Below, piece after piece: positions 1 through 6,074 of a DNA stretch of 6,841 nucleotides. Source of the DNA: JBQTHP01 sp052389755 (GTDB lineage Bacteria > Pseudomonadota > Gammaproteobacteria > Steroidobacterales > Steroidobacteraceae); contig JBQTHP010000095.1 in the NCBI GenBank assembly GCA_052389755.1, positions 1-6,841 of the forward strand, read 5' to 3'. Each line of letters opens with the position of its first letter. Position 1 is the stretch's first letter. Under the pieces are notes generated by a model that made no database searches, was not told the DNA's origin, and saw only the letters and a list, made by a program, of their open reading frames with translations. The translations under genes were made by a program, and so were the position numbers.

Positions 1-323
1 ACGCCGATCTGTCCGGCATCTCGCGCATTTCCGCGGCGGTCGGGCAGCTGCCGTTCAATTTCCAGATCGGCGAGGATGCGCGCAAGATTCCGCTGCGTAC
101 GCCGGAAAGCCCCCAGGGCGAGCTCGAGGTGCGCCTCGATCGCTGCGATGGAGAGCATATTGCCGTTTTGCCCCTCGCGCCGGCCGCCGCGCGCGACGAC
201 GTCACCACGCTGACGCCGGTACCGATCGGCGAGCGCGCGGGCCGGCACGATCTGTGTCTCAGCTTCACACGGGCGGTGCTCGAACCGATGTGGGCGATCG
301 AGTGGGTGCAGTTGCTGGAATGA
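1..323 (+). CDS. Probable beta-N-acetylhexosaminidase (GH20), C-terminal accessory domain, 5'-truncated
   Basis: This is the last 106 codons of a gene that begins before the window; the reading frame starts at base 3 and ends with TGA at 321-323. The visible protein has no catalytic motif. It looks like a beta-sandwich accessory domain: it contains GQLPFNFQIG, then GELEVRLDRCDG, and ends in GRHDLCLSFT followed by MWAIEWVQLLE. The ending resembles the 'G-x-H-D-L-x-L-x-F ... I-D-W-v-x-l' close of CBM6-like carbohydrate-binding modules. From memory, similar tails occur at the end of GH20 hexosaminidases of xanthomonad-type bacteria. Assignment to GH20 is therefore partly inference. It is supported by context, because the gene overlaps nagF by 4 bases and such an enzyme would release the GlcNAc that NagF/NagE import. 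Another secreted or periplasmic glycosidase with a CBM6-like tail remains possible. The internal ATG at 129 is not a credible start, since the frame is open and conserved-looking upstream of it. Confidence 0.6.
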   Translation, partial: ADLSGISRISAAVGQLPFNFQIGEDARKIPLRTPESPQGELEVRLDRCDGEHIAVLPLAPAAARDDVTTLTPVPIGERAGRHDLCLSFTRAVLEPMWAIEWVQLLE

Positions 324-2815
324 TCCTCATCGCGCCATTGCAGGGCTGGAGCACCTCGCTCGACGAGACGCCCGATCCCGTGTTCGCAGGGCGAATGCTC
401 GGCGACGGGCTCGCGATCGATCCGACGGACGCGGTGCTGCACGCGCCGTGCGACGGCGAGATCGTCACGATTCCCGCCTCGAGGCACGCGGTCACGATGC
501 GAAACGACGCCGGCGCCGAGATTCTCGTGCACGTGGGGATCGATACGGTCGGGCTCGCCGGCGAGGGTTTCGAGCTGATCGCGCGGCAGGGTGATCGAGT
601 GCGCGCCGGTCAGCCGCTTCTCCGGTTCGATCTCGACCTGCTCGTGCGCCGCGCAAAGAGCGTGCTCACACCAGTGATCGTGACCGATGGCGCGCGCTTC
701 CGCATCGCGCGGCGGAATCAGGATGCAACGGTGCGGGTCGGAGACTTTCTGATGGAGCTCGCTCCGGCGGATGTCGTCGCGGAACGCTCATCCATGGACC
801 CTGCCGGCGAGACCGTCCGGCGCGCACGCGTCGCGTTCGAGCACGGTATCCACGCGCGCCCAGCGGCCCTGCTCGTCAATCGCACCAAGAGCTTCGCGGC
901 GAGCGTGGCCGTGCTTGCGCACGGTCGCACCGCCAACGCGAGGAGCATCGTCGCGCTGATGTCGCTCGGCGTCCGCCACGGCGACGAGGTGGATATCCGG
1001 GCGTCGGGCCCGGATGCCGCGGCGGCAGCGGCGGCGCTCGAGACGGCGATCGCGCGCGGCGATGTCGACACCGCTGCCGACGCCGCGAGCCCGCCGCGCG
1101 AACCTCACATACCGCCTGGCCGCACGCCAACACTGCGCGGCGTCGCTGCCTGCCGAGGACTCGCCATCGGCCGCGCAACGCGCATCGTTCGAGCCGAGCC
1201 GCAGGTCGCGGAGGCGGGCACAGGCGTTGGACACGAGGCTGCGGAGCTCGAGCGGGCCTGCGAGTCGGTTCGCGTGCATTTGCGCGATCTTGCCCGATCC
1301 GATCGGGGTGCCAAGCGCGACATCCTGCTCGCGCATCTCGAGTTCCTCGAAGACCCCGATCTCGCCGCTGCCGCGCGCGCCTGGATCGCGAAGGGCAAGA
1401 GCGCCGGATTCGCGTGGCGGCAAGCCGTGCGGAGCTACGCCGAAGTTCTCGGATCGATGGCGGATGCTCGCATGGTCGAACGGGTCGACGATCTTCTCGA
1501 CCTGGAATCGTCGGTGCTCCTGGCGCTCGATGGGCCGCATTCGCAGGCCGCTCCCGCGCTGCCCGAGCACGCGATCGTGCTCGCGAAGGACCTCCTGCCC
1601 TCGCAGCTCGCCGCGCTCGATGCCGGCAGGATCGCGGGGATCTGTCTCGCGGAGGGGGGCCCGACGTCGCACGTCGCAATACTCGCGGCAGCGATGGGCG
1701 TGCCGACGCTGGTTGCGGCAGGCCCGGCGGTGCTCGAAGTCGCGGACGGCACGACGCTGGTGATCGATGCCGATCAGGCGACGGTCCACGTCGATCCCGA
1801 CGCCACCACGCTCGAGACCGTCCGGAAGGCGCTTGCCGAACGGCGCGAGCGTCAGGCGACCGAGCGCGCGGCAGCGCAGCGTGAATGCCGCACGGCTGAT
1901 GGCACGCGCATCGAGATCTTCGCGAACGTCGGCTCGCTGCCCGAGGCGGAAGCCGCGGTCGCGAACGGGGCCGAAGGCTGCGGCCTCCTGCGCACGGAGT
2001 TTCTGTTCCTCGGTCGCCAGGCACCGCCGGACGAATCGGAACAGGCGCGGGAGTATCAACGCATCGCGGATGCCTTCGCCGGGCGTCCACTCGTCGTGCG
2101 GACGCTCGATATCGGGGGCGACAAGCCGATCCCGTATCTCCCGCTGCCGCGCGAGCCGAACCCTGCGCTCGGCCTGCGCGGAGTCCGCACGAGTCTCTGG
2201 CGCCCCGACCTGCTCCGCACACAACTGCGCGCGGTGCTGAAGGTGCGGCCTTCCGGGCAGTGCCGCATCCTGTTGCCGATGGTGGTCGGCGCCGCCGAAG
2301 TCCGCGCGGTTCGCACGGTGCTGGAGGAAGTGCGGAGCGAGCTCCCGGATGCTGCGCCGCCGCTCGTCGGCGCGATGGTCGAGACGCCGGCAGCTGCAGT
2401 GATCGCCGAGCAGATCCTGCAGGAGGCGGACTTTCTCTCGGTGGGGACGAACGATCTCACGCAGTACACGCTCGCGATGGATCGCGGGCATCCGGAGCTC
2501 GCGGGTCAGCTCGACGCGCTGCATCCGGCCGTGCTGCGCCTCATCGCCTCTGCCACACAAGCCGCGGTCGCCCGTGGCCGGTCCGTTGCAGTCTGCGGCG
2601 GGCTCGCGGCCGATCCACTCGCGGCGCCGATCCTCATCGGCCTCGGCGTGCGGGAGCTGTCGGTCGTGCCCTCCGCGGTCCCGCAGCTGAAGGCGGTGGT
2701 GAGGACACTCACGATCGGGGGCTGTCGGACGCTCGCGTCCGAGGCGCTCGAGCAGGGCAGCGCCGAGGCGGTTCGTGCGCTCGTGACCCGACCCCAACCG
2801 AGGGTATTCGCGTGA
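320..2815 (+). CDS. nagF: PTS phosphoryl-transfer fusion EIIA(Glc-type)-HPr-Enzyme I, N-acetylglucosamine-specific
   Basis: An 831-residue soluble cytoplasmic protein that carries phosphate from PEP to the membrane permease. Domain 1 (about 1-150) is Glc-family EIIA, with His56 and the phospho-accepting His71 in ILVHVGIDTV, spaced 15 apart as in E. coli EIIA-Glc. Domain 2 (about 165-250) is HPr, with active His178 in GIHARPAALL and Ser209 31 residues later, matching His15/Ser46. Domain 3 (about 270-831) is Enzyme I: phospho-His451 in GGPTSHVAILA, PEP-contact Arg558 (LLRTEFLFL) and Arg594 (RTLDIGGDK), the SVGTNDLTQYTLAMDRG signature, and Cys759 in VCGGLA. All catalytic residues are present, so it should be active. 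The frame is open back to an ATG at 254, but the conserved EIIA N-terminus (MILIAPLQGW) begins at the ATG at 320, which overlaps the upstream TGA as ATGA; no strong Shine-Dalgarno is seen there, consistent with translational coupling. The EIIA-HPr-EI order matches Pseudomonas NagF. FruB-type fusions carry a fructose-type EIIA instead, and the adjacent nagE supports GlcNAc. Confidence 0.95.
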   Translation: MILIAPLQGWSTSLDETPDPVFAGRMLGDGLAIDPTDAVLHAPCDGEIVTIPASRHAVTMRNDAGAEILVHVGIDTVGLAGEGFELIARQGDRVRAGQPLLRFDLDLLVRRAKSVLTPVIVTDGARFRIARRNQDATVRVGDFLMELAPADVVAERSSMDPAGETVRRARVAFEHGIHARPAALLVNRTKSFAASVAVLAHGRTANARSIVALMSLGVRHGDEVDIRASGPDAAAAAAALETAIARGDVDTAADAASPPREPHIPPGRTPTLRGVAACRGLAIGRATRIVRAEPQVAEAGTGVGHEAAELERACESVRVHLRDLARSDRGAKRDILLAHLEFLEDPDLAAAARAWIAKGKSAGFAWRQAVRSYAEVLGSMADARMVERVDDLLDLESSVLLALDGPHSQAAPALPEHAIVLAKDLLPSQLAALDAGRIAGICLAEGGPTSHVAILAAAMGVPTLVAAGPAVLEVADGTTLVIDADQATVHVDPDATTLETVRKALAERRERQATERAAAQRECRTADGTRIEIFANVGSLPEAEAAVANGAEGCGLLRTEFLFLGRQAPPDESEQAREYQRIADAFAGRPLVVRTLDIGGDKPIPYLPLPREPNPALGLRGVRTSLWRPDLLRTQLRAVLKVRPSGQCRILLPMVVGAAEVRAVRTVLEEVRSELPDAAPPLVGAMVETPAAAVIAEQILQEADFLSVGTNDLTQYTLAMDRGHPELAGQLDALHPAVLRLIASATQAAVARGRSVAVCGGLAADPLAAPILIGLGVRELSVVPSAVPQLKAVVRTLTIGGCRTLASEALEQGSAEAVRALVTRPQPRVFA
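2800..2804 (+). promoter_or_regulatory. Ribosome-binding site fixing the GTG start of nagE
   Basis: GAGGG lies inside the last codons of nagF, 7 bases before the GTG at 2812. That is near-ideal spacing, whereas the next in-frame ATG (2821) would be 16 bases away. This, with the GTGA overlap, favours GTG 2812 as the start of nagE. Confidence 0.65.
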
Positions 2816-4521
2816 CCCAGATGCTTTCGGGCCTGCAGAAGATGGGCCGCGCCCTCATGCTGCCGATCGCCGTGCTGCCGGTGGCCGGCCTGCTGCTGCG
2901 CCTCGGCCAACCTGACCTCCTCGACATGCCGATGATCGCGGCGGCAGGCGATGCGATCTTCTCGAATCTCGGCCTGCTGTTTGCGATCGGCGTGGCGGTC
3001 GGGCTCGCACGAGAGAATCACGGCGCAGCCGGACTTGCGAGCGTCGTCGGCTACCTCGTCACGACGAAGGGCGCCGAAGTGCTGCTCGTCGCGCCGCCGG
3101 AGCTCATCGCGGGCCTCGCCGGGCAGACGCGCGATCTTGCGGTGGCAGCTTACAAGGCGAAGGAGCTCGCGAAGCTCAGCGTTCCCGCGGGAATCATCTC
3201 GGGGCTGATCGCCGGGCTGCTCTACAACCGCTACAGCGAGATCACGCTGCCGAGCTATCTCGCGTTCTTCGGCGGCCGGCGTTTCGTGCCGATCGCGAGC
3301 GGTTTCGTCGGCCTCATCACGGCCGGTGCATTCGGATGGGGGTGGCCGATACTCGAGCAGGGCATGGACGCGATGAGCCGCAACGTGCTCGCCTCGGGCG
3401 AAATCGGGTTATTCGTCTACGGTGTGCTGAACCGCGCGCTGATCGTCACCGGACTTCATCACATCATCAACAACATCGCATGGTTCCTGCTCGGCGATTT
3501 CAACGGCGTGACGGGCGATCTCAAGCGTTTCTTCGCGGGCGATCCGAGCGCGGGCGCGTTCATGACGGGGTTTTTCCCCGTGATGATGTTCGGTCTGCCC
3601 GCGGCGTGCCTCGCGATGTATCACAGCGCGCGTCCCGAGCGGCGCCGCGACGTCGGCGGCCTCCTCGGCTCCATGGCGCTGACGTCCTTCCTCACCGGCG
3701 TCACCGAGCCCATCGAGTTCACCTTCATCTTCCTCGCGCCGCTGCTGTACGCGCTGCACGCACTCCTGACCGGCGCGGCGATGGTCATCATGAACGCGCT
3801 CGACGTGCGGCTCGGCTTCAGTTTCTCGGCCGGCCTGTTCGACTTCGTGCTCAACCTCAATCGTGCGACGCGGCCGCTGTTTCTGATCGCCGTCGGCGTG
3901 GCGTACTTCGCGCTGTACTACGGGCTGTTTCGGTTCTTCATCGTCCGCTTCGACCTGAAGACCCCCGGACGCGAGCCGGTCGAAGACGCCGCGGTGGAAG
4001 AGGCTCCGCGGCTGGGCGAGCGGGACCGCGCGACCGCGTTCATCGCCGCGCTGGGCGGGGCATCGAATCTGGTGACGGTCGATGCATGCACGACGCGGCT
4101 GCGCCTCGACGTGGCCAATCGCGCGGCCGTGAATACGGAGGCGCTGAAACGGCTCGGTGCCCGCGGCGTGCTGCGGCTCTCCGAGAACGCATTGCAGGTC
4201 GTGCTCGGGCCGATCGCCGATCAGGTTGCCGGTGAAATCCGCGCGGGGTTGCGCGCGCCTGCGCCCACGCGAACGGCCGCGGCGCCTTCGACGGAGGATC
4301 TCCTCGCTGCGCTCGGTGGACGCGCGAACGTGCGCGAAGTCGAGCCCGCATCGAACCGGCTGCGCGTCACCGTGCGCGATGCGGCGGCCGTCGACGAGGA
4401 AGCGTTGCGCGCGCTCGGGCTCAGGGGACTCGCCCGAATCCGGCCGGACCTCGTGCACGTGCTGATCGGCCCGCACGCGGGCGAGACCGGCGAGTTGCTG
4501 GCACTCGCCCTGCGTTCGTAG
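2812..4521 (+). CDS. nagE: PTS N-acetylglucosamine permease, EIIC-EIIB with an extra degenerate EIIB domain
   Basis: A 569-residue inner-membrane permease that imports GlcNAc and phosphorylates it to GlcNAc-6-P. EIIC spans roughly residues 4-380 with many hydrophobic segments. It carries LPIAVLPVAGLLLRLG near the start, GLHHIINNIAWF (His216/His217), GFFPVMMFGLPAA and the Glc-family signature GVTEPIEF (Glu299, Glu302). These follow E. coli NagE closely, including the GDxxRFxAGD stretch, and set it apart from PtsG. After the linker LKTPGRE, EIIB (about 404-480) holds the phospho-accepting Cys426 in VDACTTRLRL. A second EIIB-like copy (about 493-569) follows, in which the matching motif is VEPASNRLRV and Ala513 replaces the Cys, so it cannot be phosphorylated at that position. 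There is no EIIA domain; unlike the 648-residue E. coli protein, EIIA must come from NagF. The start is GTG, overlapping the nagF stop as GTGA; ATG 2821 is the alternative. The stop abuts the convergent DUF1993 gene with no terminator visible between them. Confidence 0.95.
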   Translation: MTQMLSGLQKMGRALMLPIAVLPVAGLLLRLGQPDLLDMPMIAAAGDAIFSNLGLLFAIGVAVGLARENHGAAGLASVVGYLVTTKGAEVLLVAPPELIAGLAGQTRDLAVAAYKAKELAKLSVPAGIISGLIAGLLYNRYSEITLPSYLAFFGGRRFVPIASGFVGLITAGAFGWGWPILEQGMDAMSRNVLASGEIGLFVYGVLNRALIVTGLHHIINNIAWFLLGDFNGVTGDLKRFFAGDPSAGAFMTGFFPVMMFGLPAACLAMYHSARPERRRDVGGLLGSMALTSFLTGVTEPIEFTFIFLAPLLYALHALLTGAAMVIMNALDVRLGFSFSAGLFDFVLNLNRATRPLFLIAVGVAYFALYYGLFRFFIVRFDLKTPGREPVEDAAVEEAPRLGERDRATAFIAALGGASNLVTVDACTTRLRLDVANRAAVNTEALKRLGARGVLRLSENALQVVLGPIADQVAGEIRAGLRAPAPTRTAAAPSTEDLLAALGGRANVREVEPASNRLRVTVRDAAAVDEEALRALGLRGLARIRPDLVHVLIGPHAGETGELLALALRS

Positions 4522-5028
4522 TCAGACGCCGCCGAGGAAGTCGCGCTTGCCGATCTCGACGCCGTTGTGGCGCAGGATGTCGTACGCGGTCGTCACGTGG
4601 AAAAAGAAGTTGGGTAACGCCCATCGCTGGAGGAAGGGCAGGCCCTTCATCGAGAGCGTACGGTCCCGCAGCGGCACGGTGATGTCGCGATCGGCGGAAG
4701 CTTCGAACGCGGCTGCCGGTACGCTCCTCAGATAGTCGATCGTGCGCGTGATGCGCGCTGACAGTTCCTCGAAAGTCTGTTCCTCGTCCGGAAACTTCGG
4801 CGGATCCTGACCCGCGAGGCGCGCGATCGAATTCTTCGCGAAATCGCTCGCGAGCTGCACCTGGCGCGCGAGCGGAAGCATGTCGGGTGCGAGGCGCGCG
4901 TTCACGAGCACGCTCGCCTCGAGTTTCTTCGCTTGCGCGTGAGCGCGTGCCTTCTCGAGGATTGCGGCGAGACTGTCGAGCGCGGGCACGAAAATCTCGA
5001 CCGACACGGCATGCATGGAGAGTTTCAT
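4522..5028 (-). CDS. DUF1993 family protein
   Basis: A 168-residue soluble protein with no signal peptide or membrane segment. It matches the DUF1993 family over its whole length: an N-terminal helix beginning MKLSMHAVSVEIF, RLAPDMLPLARQVQ (from residue 45), a central QDPPKFPDEEQTFEEL stretch, and the characteristic C-terminal block FFHVTTAYDILRHNGV then GKRDFLGG, with His144 and His154. The family is thought to have a DinB-like four-helix fold, but no function is established, and I do not infer one. The frame is open back to 5082, but family homology starts at the ATG at 5026-5028 (reverse strand), giving normal family length. The gene is divergent from the LysR gene and converges tail to tail on nagE. 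No clear Shine-Dalgarno precedes the start; see the promoter entry. Confidence 0.88.
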   Translation of the reverse strand: MKLSMHAVSVEIFVPALDSLAAILEKARAHAQAKKLEASVLVNARLAPDMLPLARQVQLASDFAKNSIARLAGQDPPKFPDEEQTFEELSARITRTIDYLRSVPAAAFEASADRDITVPLRDRTLSMKGLPFLQRWALPNFFFHVTTAYDILRHNGVEIGKRDFLGGV

Positions 5029-5036
5029 GGCGCGGG

Positions 5037-5063
5037 ATTCTACACGCGCCCCAGTGACGCCAA
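5037..5063 (-). promoter_or_regulatory. Candidate sigma70-like promoter of the DUF1993 gene
   Basis: On the reverse strand TAGAAT (5042-5037) matches five of six bases of the -10 consensus and lies only 8 bases before the DUF1993 ATG. A weak -35-like TTGGCG (5063-5058) sits 15 bases upstream, shorter than the usual 17. If it is used, transcription would begin at or within a few bases of the ATG, giving a leaderless or near-leaderless mRNA, which fits the missing Shine-Dalgarno. This is pattern matching only. Confidence 0.35.
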
Positions 5064-5069
5064 TGGCGC

Positions 5070-5079
5070 TTTCATGAAA
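5070..5079. promoter_or_regulatory. Perfect 10-bp palindrome in the divergent intergenic region (possible operator)
   Basis: TTTCATGAAA is a perfect palindrome near the middle of the 86-bp gap between the DUF1993 and LysR starts, flanked by GGCGC (5065-5069) and GCGCC (5088-5092). Such a site could bind the divergent LysR regulator, but it does not form a canonical T-N11-A box, and a 10-bp palindrome can occur by chance. Confidence 0.22.
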
Positions 5080-5104
5080 CAATGACGGCGCCTGAGGACC
5101 TCAT

Positions 5105-5110
5105 TGAGGT
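5105..5110 (+). promoter_or_regulatory. Ribosome-binding site deciding the LysR start
   Basis: TGAGGT ends 4 bases before the ATG at 5115, whereas the earlier in-frame ATG at 5082 has no purine-rich stretch at the right distance. Family homology also begins after 5115, so the later start is preferred. Confidence 0.6.
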
Positions 5111-5114
5111 AGCC

Positions 5115-6068
5115 ATGAGCCTATTGTGGAGTCCGGCGTACCTGGCGGTGTTCGCGAAAGTCGTCGATCTCAACGGGTTTTCGTCGGCAGCTCGCGCGCT
5201 CGGCGTGCCCAAAGCCGCAGTCAGTCGGGCGGTCGCCGAACTCGAGCGCCATCTCGGATTGCGGGTGCTCGAACGCACGACGCGCCGCGTCGCGCTGACC
5301 CCGGCAGGCAAGCTCGTCTATCCCCACGCGCGACGCCTCGTCGATGAGGCCGAGGCCGCCCGCGGCGTCGCGCTGCGATTCGCGGCGCCTCCGGCGGGCC
5401 CGCTGCGGGTCGTCGCCGACCCGACCTACGGACGCGTGCTCCTGGCACCGCTCGTTCCGCGGTTCCTCGAAAGCTTCCCCGAGGTCACGCTCGATGTCTT
5501 GCTGCAGGAGCGTGGGGTCGCGGATCACTGGGACGTCGCGATCCACGCGGGTGCGCCGACCGACCCACTCTTCGAGCACCGGCTTCTTGGCACACCGCCG
5601 GCCGTGCTGTGCGCGACGCCTGCGTACCTGCAGAATCGCGGGATTCCTGCCCGACCGGATGATCTTCGCGCTCACGACCTCCTCACGCCCGAAGCGGAGA
5701 GCCCCGAGGTCCGCGTCGAGCTCGTGCACGGCGCCCAGCGCGCGGAGGTGCGGCTGCGACCGAAGCTCGCCGTCAACGATCCGGCCGTGCTGCATGCTTC
5801 CACGGCAGCCGGTCTGGGCATCGGCCTCCTCCCCGAGTTCCTCTGCCGCCAGGGCCTCGCGACGGGGCGGCTGAAGCGCGTGCTCGAAGCCTGGAGCGTG
5901 CCGTCCATCGCCTCACTCTACGCGGTGTATCCGCGGGCGCTCGCGGCCGACGCTCGGGTCGAGCGCTTCGTCGAGTTTCTCGCCGCGAACATCGTGCCGG
6001 CGCTCGCCATATCCCCTCACCCGGCTTCGCCACCCTCTCCCCGCCGACGCGGGGAGAGGGTAGGGTGA
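5115..6068 (+). CDS. LysR-family transcriptional regulator with repeat-encoded C-terminus
   Basis: A 317-residue cytoplasmic DNA-binding regulator. The N-terminal winged helix-turn-helix (about 5-65) is standard for the family: FSSAARALGVPKAAVSRAV, then LERHLGLRVLERTTRRV and LTPAG. After the linker helix, a substrate-binding-like effector domain spans about 90-295, with PLRVVADPTYGR at its start and AGLGIGLLPEFL late in it. The type resembles the large CrgA/DsdC-like group of proteobacterial LysR proteins, and the effector cannot be read from sequence. It is divergent from DUF1993 and just upstream of an acyl-CoA dehydrogenase, either of which may be a target. Its last 18 residues (Ser300-Gly317, Pro/Arg-rich) and its stop codon lie within or at the edge of a palindromic repeat at 6013-6072, so this tail is probably not native to the family fold. 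The start at 5115 is chosen over 5082 on ribosome-binding site and homology. Confidence 0.93.
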   Translation: MSLLWSPAYLAVFAKVVDLNGFSSAARALGVPKAAVSRAVAELERHLGLRVLERTTRRVALTPAGKLVYPHARRLVDEAEAARGVALRFAAPPAGPLRVVADPTYGRVLLAPLVPRFLESFPEVTLDVLLQERGVADHWDVAIHAGAPTDPLFEHRLLGTPPAVLCATPAYLQNRGIPARPDDLRAHDLLTPEAESPEVRVELVHGAQRAEVRLRPKLAVNDPAVLHASTAAGLGIGLLPEFLCRQGLATGRLKRVLEAWSVPSIASLYAVYPRALAADARVERFVEFLAANIVPALAISPHPASPPSPRRRGERVG

Positions 6069-6072
6069 GGGG
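6013..6072. repeat. 60-bp nested palindrome, REP/BIME-like intergenic element
   Basis: Outer arms CCCCTCACCC (6013-6022) and GGGTGAGGGG (6063-6072) are perfect inverted repeats. Inside them, ACCCTCTCCCCGC (6032-6044) and GCGGGGAGAGGGT (6049-6061) form a perfect 13-bp stem with a 4-base loop. Between the left arms, GGCTTCGCC (6023-6031) can make a tiny hairpin, so the whole can fold as a three-way junction. The outer stem may continue past one mismatch (6012/6073) for four more pairs (6008-6011 with 6074-6077), reaching the next gene's ATG. Very similar CCCTCACCC...CTCTCCCC palindromes are, from general knowledge, dispersed in many high-GC proteobacterial genomes. No T-tract follows on either strand, so it is not a typical intrinsic terminator. 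Confidence 0.8.
6067..6072 (+). promoter_or_regulatory. Ribosome-binding region of the acyl-CoA dehydrogenase gene, inside the repeat arm
   Basis: GAGGGG, part of the right outer arm of the palindrome, ends 2 bases before the ATG at 6075; counted as GAGG (6067-6070) the gap is 4 bases. It is the only close purine-rich stretch. In folded RNA it would pair with the left arm, so initiation could be lowered when the element is folded. Confidence 0.45.
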
Positions 6073-6074
6073 CT

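Noticed and set aside
254..319. N-terminal extension of NagF from the ATG at 254
   Set aside because: The extra 22 residues lie over the preceding gene in another frame, are not EIIA-like, and the ATGA overlap at 320 gives a better start.
788..2797. A 669-codon open frame on the reverse strand across nagF, and another of 448 codons at 876-2222
   Set aside because: Both are Arg/Ala-rich shadows lying entirely within nagF, whose catalytic motifs are intact; long antisense frames are expected at this GC content.
2260..2811. Long N-terminal extension of NagE from 2260
   Set aside because: It is Arg/Gly-rich sequence read out of frame through the Enzyme I coding region; EIIC homology starts right after the GTG at 2812.
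3336..4235. Open frames of 299 codons on the + strand and 355 codons on the - strand (3409-4476) inside nagE
   Set aside because: Both are low-complexity Arg-rich translations overlapping a clear permease gene; no family features.
6032..6061. Rho-independent terminator for the LysR gene
   Set aside because: The 13-bp GC stem is strong but no T-run follows on either strand, and the next gene starts 14 bases later; a REP-like repeat is the better explanation.
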